Below the pieces are notes generated by a model that worked only from the letters and a program-made list of their open reading frames with translations, did no database searches and was not told where the DNA came from. This document shows positions 14,950-22,915 of a stretch of 33,767 nt of DNA, piece by piece. Made by a program: the position numbers and the translations under genes. Source of the stretch: an uncultured Dorea sp. (GTDB lineage Bacteria; Bacillota; Clostridia; Lachnospirales; Lachnospiraceae). The DNA lies in NCBI GenBank assembly GCA_910588745.1, contig CAJURK010000035.1:1-33767 (forward strand), given 5' to 3'. Position 1 is the stretch's first letter; the number at the start of each line of letters is the position of its first letter.

Positions 14950-15885
14950 CTACAGTACTCGTCTAACTGTTTTGATATTCATACAGGTTGCCGGGATTAT
15001 TCCAATTCCTTTGGATGCGTTGATCGCATTCACAATCTGGCCGTCTCCCATATAAATTCCAACATGTCCCTCATAGAGAATTAGATCTCCCGGAAGCGCC
15101 TCCCCATAGCTGATTCCTACTCCCACACATTCCTGATCCCAAGTAGTTCTCGGGAGACTGATTCCGAAATGCGCATACACCGACTGTACAAACCCCGAAC
15201 AATCCGCGCCGTTCGTCAGGCTTGTCCCGCCCCACACATAAGGATTCCCGATAAACTGGCAGGCATAATCCACAACTGCTTGTCCCCGTGTAGAGGCATT
15301 CGCAGCCTGTTCTTCTGCAATTCTGGCCGCCTCCTCGGCCGCAATCCTTGCTTCTTCGGCTAAACGCGCTTCCTCTTCTTCTCTGGATTCCGCATGCTCC
15401 ACCACTTCCCTAATATCCTCGGCTTCTGTGTCCGCTGCAAGTTCCCTTGCTTTTGCTTCCGCCTCGTTGCCTGTAATAATATATTCTGTATAAACGTAGC
15501 CGGTCACTGTTCCGGACTGCACCTTCGTCCATTCTCCTACCGGACCAATAATTTCCGACGCAGAACCCGGATACAGCTTTCCGACCCACTCGCTTTCCCT
15601 TGTCGGTTCGCTTCTGACAAAGAGAAAGGTATCCGCACCCACATCCGTGAATGCCATATCTAAATACTCTCCCTTTTCTGTAGGCACCAAATACTCTTCT
15701 ACCGCAATGTTCTCATCTGCTGTATAACAGTCGTTTAGTACCTGTTCAATTCCCACACTCGGAAAGGCCGCTTCAATTTTATCTGTTTCTTCAATTCCGT
15801 CAGCCGCCTCCACCGTCTCCCCGGAAACTGAAACTGTTCCAATTACAGAAACCAGAAATAACCCTCTCTTAAGACTCGAATTCAT
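14950..15885 (-). CDS. Secreted NlpC/P60 (C40) endopeptidase with SH3 domain
   Basis: A 311-residue exported wall hydrolase. A signal peptide (about 1-28, cut near VEAADG) is followed by an SH3-like domain (about 75-140), a Glu/Ala-rich coiled coil (145-197) and a C40 peptidase domain. The catalytic Cys229 is in GADCSGFVQS and His274 in YEGHVGIY; the third polar residue is probably Asn286. Family members cut D-Glu/diamino acid bonds in stem peptides. AGGAGG abuts the first ATG, so I start at the second, at 15885, six bases further. WalR-like boxes and a consensus promoter lie upstream. Confidence 0.88.
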   Translation of the reverse strand: MNSSLKRGLFLVSVIGTVSVSGETVEAADGIEETDKIEAAFPSVGIEQVLNDCYTADENIAVEEYLVPTEKGEYLDMAFTDVGADTFLFVRSEPTRESEWVGKLYPGSASEIIGPVGEWTKVQSGTVTGYVYTEYIITGNEAEAKARELAADTEAEDIREVVEHAESREEEEARLAEEARIAAEEAARIAEEQAANASTRGQAVVDYACQFIGNPYVWGGTSLTNGADCSGFVQSVYAHFGISLPRTTWDQECVGVGISYGEALPGDLILYEGHVGIYMGDGQIVNAINASKGIGIIPATCMNIKTVRRVL

Positions 15886-15978
15886 AAACATCCTCCTTCA
15901 TTCGTCTATGTCTTCTCATCTTTTGTATATCCGAAGAATCTGTTTCTCCAGACGGGCTGAATTGCTTCTCTGCCAATT

Positions 15979-15995
15979 GTTACAAAAATATTACA
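15979..15995 (-). promoter_or_regulatory. WalR-like box downstream of the NlpC/P60 promoter
   Basis: On the minus strand TGTAAT-ATTTT-TGTAAC fits the WalR (YycF) consensus TGTWAH-N5-TGTWAH at every position. It lies about 8-24 bases after the expected transcription start, a position that would suit repression. Confidence 0.55.
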
Positions 15996-16009
15996 AATAT
16001 TACGATGTC

Positions 16010-16038
16010 ATTATATCAATGCATATACCTCGTGTCAA
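16010..16038 (-). promoter_or_regulatory. Consensus promoter of the NlpC/P60 gene
   Basis: TTGACA (16033-16038) and TATAAT (16010-16015) are 17 bases apart on the minus strand: a perfect housekeeping promoter, giving a leader of about 118 bases. Confidence 0.85.
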
Positions 16039-16111
16039 GCCAAAAAAGCTTAATTTTATCGTCTTTTTATTATCTTTTCCTTAATCTTTTTCGTCGCTTT
16101 TTGATAAATAA

Positions 16112-16128
16112 TGTTACAAAATTGTTAA
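16112..16128 (+). promoter_or_regulatory. Second WalR-like box upstream of the NlpC/P60 promoter
   Basis: TGTTAC-AAAAT-TGTTAA on the plus strand also fits TGTWAH-N5-TGTWAH. It is about 75 bases upstream of the NlpC/P60 -35 box and a similar distance from the perR-like promoter. The rest of 15886-16200 is AT-rich and holds no gene. Confidence 0.4.
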
Positions 16129-16200
16129 ATTTTAACAGTTTTAGGTTGTCCTGTCACAAATCCATTTTATATAGAAGCAAAATATTTTTTTAATTAATTC

Positions 16201-16250
16201 TTGACAAATCAAAACATTTGTCCTAGAATTAATTTTAGTAATCATTATTA
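16201..16250 (+). promoter_or_regulatory. perR-like promoter with a Fur/PerR-type box
   Basis: TTGACA (16201-16206) and TAGAAT (16224-16229) are 17 bases apart. Just after them, 16236-16250 reads TAGTAATCATTATTA, matching 11 of 14 defined positions of the PerR box TTATAATNATTATAA. This suggests autoregulation. Confidence 0.6.
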
Positions 16251-16274
16251 TTATTGTTTAGAAAGGAGAATGCC

Positions 16275-16667
16275 ATGGCTGCTTTAAAATACAGCAGGCA
16301 GAGGGAAGTAATCAAAAACTACCTTTCCCACTCAGACGAACATCCGACGGCTGACACCGTATATATGCATGTCAGGGAACAATTCCCACATATAAGCCTG
16401 GGAACTGTATACCGTAATCTGAATCTCCTTACCACTATAGGCGAAGCGATAAAGATTACAACTCCCGACGGCGCAGTACGGTTTGACGGAACGACATCCC
16501 CCCATTACCATGCATTATGTACAAAATGCGGCGGATTATTCGATTTGGATATGAGTATTTCTGAATCCATCAATGAAAAAGCGCGTGCCTGCTTTCCGGG
16601 AACCATCCACTCCCATTCCGCAATCTTTTACGGAGTGTGTCAATGCTGTCAGGAAGAAAAGCACTGA
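16275..16667 (+). CDS. perR: Fur-family regulator, PerR-like
   Basis: A 130-residue DNA-binding repressor. The winged-helix region reads HPTADTVYMHV...ISLGTVYRNLNLL. Residues equivalent to the PerR metal site are present: His of EHPTAD, Asp of RFDG, both His of PHYHALC and Asp of FDLDM. Two CxxC pairs (CTKC, CQCC) form the structural zinc site. PerR senses peroxide through iron-catalysed oxidation of the two histidines. The ATG at 16275 has AGAAAGGAG upstream. The neighbouring rubrerythrin gene supports a peroxide-stress role; I cannot fully exclude Fur or Zur. Confidence 0.8.
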   Translation: MAALKYSRQREVIKNYLSHSDEHPTADTVYMHVREQFPHISLGTVYRNLNLLTTIGEAIKITTPDGAVRFDGTTSPHYHALCTKCGGLFDLDMSISESINEKARACFPGTIHSHSAIFYGVCQCCQEEKH

Positions 16668-16734
16668 TTTATATCAGTAGAAGATACTGATTTAAATAAA
16701 TATAATATAAGGAAAAGAAAAGGAGATTACAACT

Positions 16735-17277
16735 ATGAAAAAATTTGTATGTTCTGTATGTGGTTATGTTTATGAAGGCGAGGCAGCTCCAGAGAAATGT
16801 CCTCAGTGCGGCGTCGGCGCAGACAAGTTCACCGAACAGGGCGACGGCTTAAGCTGGGCGGCCGAACATGTTGTAGGCGTTGCTCAGGGCGTAAGCGAAG
16901 ACATTATTGAAGATTTAAGAGCAAATTTCAACGGCGAGTGTTCCGAAGTTGGTATGTACCTTGCAATGGCAAGAGTTGCTCACAGAGAAGGTTATCCGGA
17001 GATTGGCTTATACTGGGAGAAAGCGGCTTACGAAGAGGCAGAGCATGCCGCTAAGTTTGCAGAGCTGCTCGGCGAAGTTGTAACAGACAGCACCAAGAAG
17101 AACCTCGAAATGCGGGTTGCTGCCGAGAACGGCGCAACAGCAGGCAAATTTGACCTTGCAAAGCGTGCGAAAGCCGCTAACTTAGACGCTATCCACGATA
17201 CCGTGCATGAGATGGCAAGAGACGAGGCTAGACACGGCAAGGCATTTGAAGGGCTTCTTAAGAGATACTTCGGCTAA
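16735..17277 (+). CDS. Reverse rubrerythrin
   Basis: A 180-residue peroxide reductase of anaerobes. An N-terminal rubredoxin domain (CSVCGY at 6-11 and CPQCG at 22-26, four Cys for one iron) precedes a ferritin-like di-iron domain with the ligand helices ECSEVGMYLA, EEAEHAAKF and DEARHGKAF. The rubredoxin-first order defines reverse rubrerythrin. The ATG at 16735 has AAAAGGAG upstream. It follows the PerR-like gene by 67 bases; a TATAAT at about 16701 in that gap may be a separate promoter. A terminator follows. Confidence 0.93.
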   Translation: MKKFVCSVCGYVYEGEAAPEKCPQCGVGADKFTEQGDGLSWAAEHVVGVAQGVSEDIIEDLRANFNGECSEVGMYLAMARVAHREGYPEIGLYWEKAAYEEAEHAAKFAELLGEVVTDSTKKNLEMRVAAENGATAGKFDLAKRAKAANLDAIHDTVHEMARDEARHGKAFEGLLKRYFG

Positions 17278-17311
17278 TATAAACGTTACAAAATCAAAAA
17301 ATTTATTTAGG

Positions 17312-17350
17312 AAAGAGATCAGCCCAGCAGGCGGATCTCTTTATTTTTTA
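17312..17350 (+). terminator. Terminator after the rubrerythrin gene
   Basis: A perfect 9-bp stem AAAGAGATC/GATCTCTTT (17312-17320 with 17334-17342) is followed by ATTTTTTAA. Confidence 0.85.
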
Positions 17351-17379
17351 ATCATGTATTGATTTTTTCTCCGAACGGG

Positions 17380-17399
17380 TATAATATGTATATATACAT
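17380..17399 (+). promoter_or_regulatory. -10 box and palindrome before the hemolysin III gene
   Basis: TATAAT (17380-17385) with a weak -35 region is directly followed by the 14-base palindrome ATGTATATATACAT (17386-17399), which would cover the start site. Confidence 0.4.
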
Positions 17400-17453
17400 C
17401 ATATAGTTTTTAATACTACTTATCAACATGCACTAATTACAGGAGGGAGTATC

Positions 17454-18116
17454 ATGGCAAATACAATTAAAAAACACGTAAAGGATCCCGGCAGTGCAAT
17501 AACCCATTTCATCGGCATGCTGATGGCTGTTTTTGCTTCTGTACCATTACTTATGAAGGCCGCGCGCGAACCAGAACGGATATACGTCGTTTCTATTATT
17601 ATTTACGCCGCCAGCCTAATTTTATTATATGCAGCAAGCACTACCTACCATACCGTTAATAAATCGAACCGGATTAACACAATCTTAAAAAAGATTGACC
17701 ATATGATGATTTCTGTCTTAATAGCAGGCAGCTACACCCCTATCTGTCTCTTAGTTCTACGAGGGAAGCTTGGTATCACTCTGCTTGCGGTTGTATGGAG
17801 CTTTGCAATTGCCGGAATCATCATCAAAGCCTTCTGGATCAATTGTCCAAAATGGGTATCGTCCGTTTTATATATCGGCATGGGCTGGACCTGTGTACTG
17901 GCGTTCTCTCAGCTCCTGAACACACTGTCACCGGCCGCGTTCGGATGGCTTCTTGCCGGCGGAATCATCTATACGGTCGGCGGCGTAATCTATGCGCTGA
18001 AATTGCCGCTGTTCAATAGAAAGCATCAGTATTTCGGAAGCCACGAAATTTTCCATCTATTTGTTATGGGCGGAAGCGCCTGCCATTTCGTGGTAATGTA
18101 CGCGTTTGTATTGTAA
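17454..18116 (+). CDS. Hemolysin III family (PAQR-type) membrane protein
   Basis: A 220-residue protein with seven hydrophobic segments and the family's conserved polar sites: HFIG near the N-terminus, TTYHTV near 62, and GSHEIFHLFVMGGSACHF at the C-terminus, giving the three His that bind zinc in related PAQR receptors. The name hemolysin III comes from a Bacillus cereus protein; hydrolase activity on lipids is proposed for the superfamily, and the role here is unknown. The ATG at 17454 has AGGAGGGAG upstream. It ends three bases from a convergent gene. Confidence 0.88.
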   Translation: MANTIKKHVKDPGSAITHFIGMLMAVFASVPLLMKAAREPERIYVVSIIIYAASLILLYAASTTYHTVNKSNRINTILKKIDHMMISVLIAGSYTPICLLVLRGKLGITLLAVVWSFAIAGIIIKAFWINCPKWVSSVLYIGMGWTCVLAFSQLLNTLSPAAFGWLLAGGIIYTVGGVIYALKLPLFNRKHQYFGSHEIFHLFVMGGSACHFVVMYAFVL

Positions 18117-18119
18117 CAG

Positions 18120-18368
18120 CTAACGGCGAAATCCCTCGGCCAGTTTCTCTTTCGCCTTTTTCTTAAGGCGCTTAATTGCATACTCCCGGCTCATTGCTTC
18201 TTTCTTTGTTGCAAAAATTTCATAATAAACCAATTTTACTGGCCGACGGCTGCGTGTGTATTTTGCGCCTTTCCCCTCATTATGTGCTTTTATCCGTTTT
18301 TCAATATCTGTTGTCCATCCGGTATACAAACTTCCGTCCCGGCATCTTACCATATATGTATAATTCAC
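18120..18368 (-). CDS. GIY-YIG domain protein (UPF0213/YhbQ-like)
   Basis: An 82-residue single-domain GIY-YIG protein. The two motifs are YTYMVRC and LYTGWT (the YxG half), followed by the conserved Arg of IEKRIKAHN and Glu of REYAIKRLKK. Small proteins of this type are annotated as excinuclease-like, and their role is not settled. The frame opens with a TTG at 18374 one base after GGAGGG; I chose the GTG at 18368, seven bases from that site and matching the usual MNYTY start of the family. Confidence 0.85.
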   Translation of the reverse strand: MNYTYMVRCRDGSLYTGWTTDIEKRIKAHNEGKGAKYTRSRRPVKLVYYEIFATKKEAMSREYAIKRLKKKAKEKLAEGFRR

Positions 18369-18550
18369 AGCCAATCCCTCCGCTTACCCGGACTTCTATT
18401 CTATTAGAATGACCCCCGGCTGCGTTTTGTCTTATTCCCGGATATTTCTATCTCTCGGCAAAGGCGCCTGAGCCATGCCTAAGAGATTTCAATCCGCCTG
18501 CACTTAGTATAGCTATATTCTGCTCCCTTTCGCAACCTATACTTCCAATA
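18369..18550. other. Short non-coding gap
   Basis: Nothing recognised besides the ribosome binding site of the GIY-YIG gene. The right part of the gap up to 18672 holds two terminators listed separately. Confidence 0.4.
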
Positions 18551-18552
18551 TT

Positions 18553-18582
18553 AAAACAAATCCTGTTTCATAACAGGGATTT
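18553..18582 (-). terminator. Second terminator after spoIIQ
   Basis: Hairpin AAATCC-TGTT/AACA-GGGATTT (18558-18567 with 18572-18582, one bulge) followed by GTTTTAA on the minus strand; a back-up to the stronger hairpin upstream. Confidence 0.5.
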
Positions 18583-18624
18583 GCTCACATCCAAATCACG
18601 TACTGCGGACTTTGCGGCAAACGC

Positions 18625-18651
18625 AAAAGCCGGGCGCATTTCCGCCCGGCT
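18625..18651 (-). terminator. Terminator after spoIIQ
   Basis: A 9-bp GC-rich stem AGCCGGGCG/CGCCCGGCT (18628-18636 with 18643-18651), six-base loop, then TTTT on the minus strand, 20 bases after the spoIIQ stop. Confidence 0.8.
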
Positions 18652-18672
18652 TCTCCGTCTAATCTGCTTTAT

Positions 18673-19434
18673 TTACTCGTCTACAAACTGAAGCGGGTCT
18701 ATCGGCTGTCCGTCTTTACGCATTTCATAATATACGTTGCAGCCTTCTACCGAATAATACTTCGTCGGCTGTCCCACATATCCGATAACCGTGTTTGCAT
18801 TCACATAATCACCTGTATTTACAGGAACTTCCTTTAATTGTCCCACGTACAGCTCATATCCGTTTCCAAGATCCAAGTTGACCGTAGTACCTGTCTGGGC
18901 GGTCACGTCAATCGACTTTACGACTCCCGCCGCGCCGCTGATAACCTGATCCCCTTCCGCGCCGGAAATTACCAGCGCGGGATTATACTTATACTGGTCA
19001 AGGGTTGAGAAATATACGGTCTTGTCCATACTGAAATTCAACAGGATCTGTCCGTTTACCGGCCATAAGAGCTGGCTGTTCTCGGAAAAACTGAGAGCTG
19101 TTCCGCTCCCGGCAGTTTCCACGCCCGGCGACTCCTCTTTTACTTCTTCATCAGCGCCTTCGCCGATTTCTTCTGTCGTTTTTTCTGTTTCCTTTTCCTC
19201 TTCTTTTCTGTCGTCTTTCGTGTTAATTACCAGCCTGTCTGTATTTGCTGATCTTGTCTGCACCTTCTTATCTTCTGTGCTGTCGGTTTCGTCTGCCGCG
19301 CTTGTTTCCGGACGGTCAGATTTCTGGTAACTCTTCAGTGTATATGTTCCCACAATCGCAACTGCCGCCGCAAAGCAGACTGCAATCCCAACAGACGCAC
19401 CTCTTCTTTTTGAAGGCTTTGGCCTCTTTTTCAT
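18673..19434 (-). CDS. spoIIQ: SpoIIQ-like M23/LytM protein without metal ligands
   Basis: A 253-residue sporulation protein: a short basic cytoplasmic tail, one membrane anchor (about 14-31), a long acidic Glu/Lys/Thr linker to about 105, and a LytM (M23) domain. SpoIIQ sits in the forespore membrane and binds SpoIIIAH in the mother cell. The usual zinc residues are absent: the HxxxD site reads YNPALVI (about 150-156), and the HxH site reads CNVYYEM (232-238). It should therefore be structural, not a peptidase. The ATG at 19434 follows AGAGGTG; two earlier in-frame starts (19443, 19440) overlap that site. It lies 42 bases after spoIID, with a small TCTGGC/GCCAGA hairpin in the gap. Confidence 0.8.
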   Translation of the reverse strand: MKKRPKPSKRRGASVGIAVCFAAAVAIVGTYTLKSYQKSDRPETSAADETDSTEDKKVQTRSANTDRLVINTKDDRKEEEKETEKTTEEIGEGADEEVKEESPGVETAGSGTALSFSENSQLLWPVNGQILLNFSMDKTVYFSTLDQYKYNPALVISGAEGDQVISGAAGVVKSIDVTAQTGTTVNLDLGNGYELYVGQLKEVPVNTGDYVNANTVIGYVGQPTKYYSVEGCNVYYEMRKDGQPIDPLQFVDE

Positions 19435-19476
19435 ATTCATCACCTCTGGCTATATTTTTGCCAGAAGCGTCTTCTT

Positions 19477-20364
19477 TTATTCAGTATCTCTTACAATATC
19501 CGCAACTTCCTGCAGCTCGGTTCCTTCAAAAAAATATGCAAGAATTTCATGAAATGCACTTCCATCTTCTGCCATTCGATTTGCCGTATACTGACTCATT
19601 CCCAGGCCGTGTCCCACGCCTCTGGTAGTAATCCGAAGCTTGCCGTCATAGTTCTGCAGAGTAAAACAGCTAGAAGCAAGTCCATAGGTCTTCCGGAATT
19701 CTTCCCCGTTTACCGTTTCTTCCCCGGCTCGAACACTTAGTACGTATCCGGCCGTATCCGCAGCAGTTACTTCCACATCCATTTCATCTAAAATAATTGT
19801 CTGCATCTGCTCCTTTGCTTCAATATCCAGAGGGCATTCTTTAATTTTCAAATAAGGATATTCCTCGCTGCCGAGAACCTCGGCTCCATCTCTTGTATTG
19901 CCGTTTGTCAGCCTGCAATAAGGCACACTCGCCGGATTCCCGCCGTAAAGCAGTACTTGTCCTTCTGTCTGCTGCCAGGCAGACCGTAATTTATCATAAT
20001 TAGCGCTGTACTTTCCCGCTCCCCACTGATCGCGCATTTCATCCGTTGTCCAGAATTCATCCGGCAGTACCGTATTACTACCTGCTTCCCGGATCTGCCC
20101 GTAAACAGTCGTTCTCACAAGCACCGCCTGAGCCTTTAGGGCTTCTTCTTCATACGAAGCCGGAATTTCTTTCGCAAGCCTTCCGATACAATACTCCTCA
20201 ATAGACATTTCCGTTTCTTTTCCGTCATTCTCCACCATGATACAATCCTCTTCTATTTTTCCGGTAGTTTTAACGGATGGTCCATTTAAAAAAACGGTAA
20301 TTATGTAAGGGAGCAGCACAATAATAATCAGATAGCTTCCCAATCGTTTCATTCTCTGTAACAT
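19477..20364 (-). CDS. spoIID: Stage II sporulation protein D, peptidoglycan lytic transglycosylase
   Basis: A 295-residue mother-cell membrane protein that works with SpoIIM and SpoIIP to drive engulfment. One N-terminal membrane helix (about 10-26) precedes the SpoIID/LytB domain; the catalytic glutamate is Glu66 in LAKEIPASYEEEALKAQAV, and the C-terminal GVGHGLGMSQYTANRMA is the family signature. GGGAGGG seven bases upstream selects the ATG at 20364 over a TTG two codons earlier. It is paired with spoIIQ as in many Clostridia and has a sigma-E-type promoter. Confidence 0.92.
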   Translation of the reverse strand: MLQRMKRLGSYLIIIVLLPYIITVFLNGPSVKTTGKIEEDCIMVENDGKETEMSIEEYCIGRLAKEIPASYEEEALKAQAVLVRTTVYGQIREAGSNTVLPDEFWTTDEMRDQWGAGKYSANYDKLRSAWQQTEGQVLLYGGNPASVPYCRLTNGNTRDGAEVLGSEEYPYLKIKECPLDIEAKEQMQTIILDEMDVEVTAADTAGYVLSVRAGEETVNGEEFRKTYGLASSCFTLQNYDGKLRITTRGVGHGLGMSQYTANRMAEDGSAFHEILAYFFEGTELQEVADIVRDTE

Positions 20365-20385
20365 AAACAAGCCCTCCCATACGTT

Positions 20386-20414
20386 AATGTATGAGAAGGC
20401 TCAGTCATTTATGC
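20386..20414 (-). promoter_or_regulatory. Sigma-E-type promoter of spoIID
   Basis: On the minus strand GCATAAA (20408-20414), a 14-base spacer and CATACATT (20386-20393). The -10 box fits the sigma-E pattern CATACANT fully, the -35 box fits 5 of 7 positions. spoIID belongs to the sigma-E regulon in Bacillus subtilis. Confidence 0.65.
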
Positions 20415-20432
20415 ACGTTTGTTTTTCTATTA

Positions 20433-22898
20433 TTAGATTGTATCCACAGTTATCTTATCCAGATGCCAGATGTCCTCAACGTACTCTTCAATCGTTCTGT
20501 CCGATGAGAACTTGCCGCAGCAAGCTGTATTCAAAAGCGCCATCTTAGCCCATCTTTCCTTATCTACATAAGCCTTTTCAACTTTCTCCTGCGCTTCTGC
20601 ATAAGAACGGAAATCCTTCAAGATAAAATACATATCCGGACGGTCGCTTCCTTTGTTGTTCAGCAGACAGTTGTACAAATCGCGGTATCTCTCGGTATCG
20701 CCGTTTGCATAGGTGCCGTCCACAAGCTGATTTACTACCCGACGGATTTCTTCGTCGTTATTGTAGATATCGTATGGATTGTATCCGCCGTTTTTCTCGT
20801 AATTCATAACTTCATCCGAACTCAGGCCGAAGATAAATGCATTCTCCTCGCCAACCTCCTCAACGATCTCTACATTCGCGCCGTCCATGGTTCCAATCGT
20901 AGGAGCGCCGTTCAGCATGAACTTCATATTACCGGTTCCGGACGCTTCTTTAGAAGCGGTAGAAATCTGTTCGCTCACATCTGCTGCCGCAAAGATCAGC
21001 TCAGCGTTAGAAACACGGTAATCCTCGATAAATACAACCTTTAATTTGGTGTTTACATTTTGGTCATTATTCACTACCTCGGCAACCGAATTAATCAGCT
21101 TGATAATCTCCTTCGCGCGGATATATCCTGCAGACGCCTTTGCTCCGAATATAAAGGTTCTCGGATAAAATTCTATTCCCGGATTATCCTTAATCTTATT
21201 ATACAAATACATAACATGCAGGATATTCAGAAGCTGGCGCTTATATTCATGAAGCCTCTTAACCTGTACGTCAAAGATAGAACGCGGATCAACTTCAATC
21301 CCATTGTGCTGTAAAATATAAGCGGTAAGACGTTTCTTATTCTGATATTTAATGTCCATGAATTCTTTTAACGCCGGCTCGTCATCGGCATATTTTTTCA
21401 GACCTGACATGAGAGACAAATCGGTCGCCCATTTGTTCGTTCCAAGCTTCTTTGTTACCCAATCGGCAAGAAGCTGATTTCCGTGCATCAGGAAACGCCT
21501 CTGCGTAATACCGTTGGTCTTATTGTTAAATTTCTGGGGCATCATCTCATAGAAATCCTTTAGCTCGCGCTTTTTCAGAATCTCTGTATGAAGCCTTGCA
21601 ACGCCATTAACAGAATAACCCGCAACGATTGCAAGATGAGCCATCTTCACCTGACCATCCCGGATAATCGCCATACTCTTAACCTTCTCATGATTACCCG
21701 GATACGCAGCCTCTACTTCAAGAAGGAAACGACGGTCAATCTCCTGGATAATCTGATAAATTCTAGGAAGCAGCTTAGAGAACAGGTCGATCGGCCATTT
21801 CTCAAGAGCTTCCGCCATGATTGTATGATTTGTATACGCGCAGGACTTCGTGGTAACCTCCCATGCTTCATTCCAGCCCAGATGGTAATCATCCAAAAGG
21901 ATTCTCATAAGTTCCGCAACCGCAACCGTCGGATGGGTATCATTCATCTGGAACGTCGCTTTCTCATAGAGCTTGCACACGTCGTCATGGTCTCCCATAT
22001 ACCTTGCGACCGCTGCCTGAAGGCTTGCGGATACAAAGAAATACTGCTGCTTCAGACGAAGCTCTTTTCCCGCATAATGATTATCATTCGGATACAGCAC
22101 GTCTACAATGGTCTTCGCTAAATTCTGCTGCTCAACCGCCTTGAAGTAATCGCCTCTGTCGAAAGACTCTAACTGAAAGTCTACAATCGGCTCCGCATCC
22201 CAAATACGAAGGGTGTTAACCTGGTTATTGTTATAACCGACAATCGGATAATCATACGGTACTGCAAGAACTGACTCATAATTTTCCTGCTTAAACATCG
22301 TCTTTCCTGTTTTATCATCATATTCAACGCGGATGTTGCCGCCAAAACGGATTTCTTTCGCGTATTCCGGTCTTCTCAATTCAAACGGATTGCCATATCT
22401 CAGCCAGTTATCCGGTTTCTCAACCTGATAGCCATTTTCAATCTGCTGTTTAAACATCCCATAGTGGTAACGGATACCGCATCCGTAAGCCGCGTAGCCA
22501 AGAGATGCCAGAGAATCCAGAAAACATGCGGCCAAACGTCCCAAACCGCCGTTCCCAAGGGCAGGATCAAGCTCCTGGTCTTCAATGAAATTCAGATTGA
22601 TATTCATCTCTTCCAGCGCTTCCTTTACTTCCTGGTAAGCCGTCATATTAATCAGGTTATTACCAAGAGCGCGGCCCATCAAAAACTCCATGGACATGTA
22701 ATATACAATCTTCGGATCTTCTTCGTCAAACTTTTTCTGCGTTGCCATCCAGTCGTCAATGATCGCTTCTTTCACGGCATAGGAAACCGCCTGATACTGT
22801 TCCTGCGGACTTGCTTCTGTCAGTTCCTTACGGTACAGGCGTCTGCAGTTATCCAGTACTTCCTTCTTAAATGTTGCTTTGTCAAATCTTGCGTTCAT
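20433..22898 (-). CDS. glgP: Glycogen/starch/alpha-glucan phosphorylase
   Basis: An 821-residue GT35 enzyme that releases glucose-1-phosphate from glycogen or maltodextrin with pyridoxal phosphate. The cofactor lysine is Lys659 in EASGTGNMKF, and ALGNGGLGRLAACFLDSLAS near 110 is a further family signature. The length is normal and the frame complete. The ATG at 22898 has GGGGGATG upstream, only 17 bases after the ileS stop and with no terminator between, so it seems to be read from the ileS T-box transcript. The stop is 19 bases before the spoIID -35 box, with no terminator seen. Confidence 0.96.
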   Translation of the reverse strand: MNARFDKATFKKEVLDNCRRLYRKELTEASPQEQYQAVSYAVKEAIIDDWMATQKKFDEEDPKIVYYMSMEFLMGRALGNNLINMTAYQEVKEALEEMNINLNFIEDQELDPALGNGGLGRLAACFLDSLASLGYAAYGCGIRYHYGMFKQQIENGYQVEKPDNWLRYGNPFELRRPEYAKEIRFGGNIRVEYDDKTGKTMFKQENYESVLAVPYDYPIVGYNNNQVNTLRIWDAEPIVDFQLESFDRGDYFKAVEQQNLAKTIVDVLYPNDNHYAGKELRLKQQYFFVSASLQAAVARYMGDHDDVCKLYEKATFQMNDTHPTVAVAELMRILLDDYHLGWNEAWEVTTKSCAYTNHTIMAEALEKWPIDLFSKLLPRIYQIIQEIDRRFLLEVEAAYPGNHEKVKSMAIIRDGQVKMAHLAIVAGYSVNGVARLHTEILKKRELKDFYEMMPQKFNNKTNGITQRRFLMHGNQLLADWVTKKLGTNKWATDLSLMSGLKKYADDEPALKEFMDIKYQNKKRLTAYILQHNGIEVDPRSIFDVQVKRLHEYKRQLLNILHVMYLYNKIKDNPGIEFYPRTFIFGAKASAGYIRAKEIIKLINSVAEVVNNDQNVNTKLKVVFIEDYRVSNAELIFAAADVSEQISTASKEASGTGNMKFMLNGAPTIGTMDGANVEIVEEVGEENAFIFGLSSDEVMNYEKNGGYNPYDIYNNDEEIRRVVNQLVDGTYANGDTERYRDLYNCLLNNKGSDRPDMYFILKDFRSYAEAQEKVEKAYVDKERWAKMALLNTACCGKFSSDRTIEEYVEDIWHLDKITVDTI

Positions 22899-22915
22899 AG
22901 CTTTTCATCCCCCTA

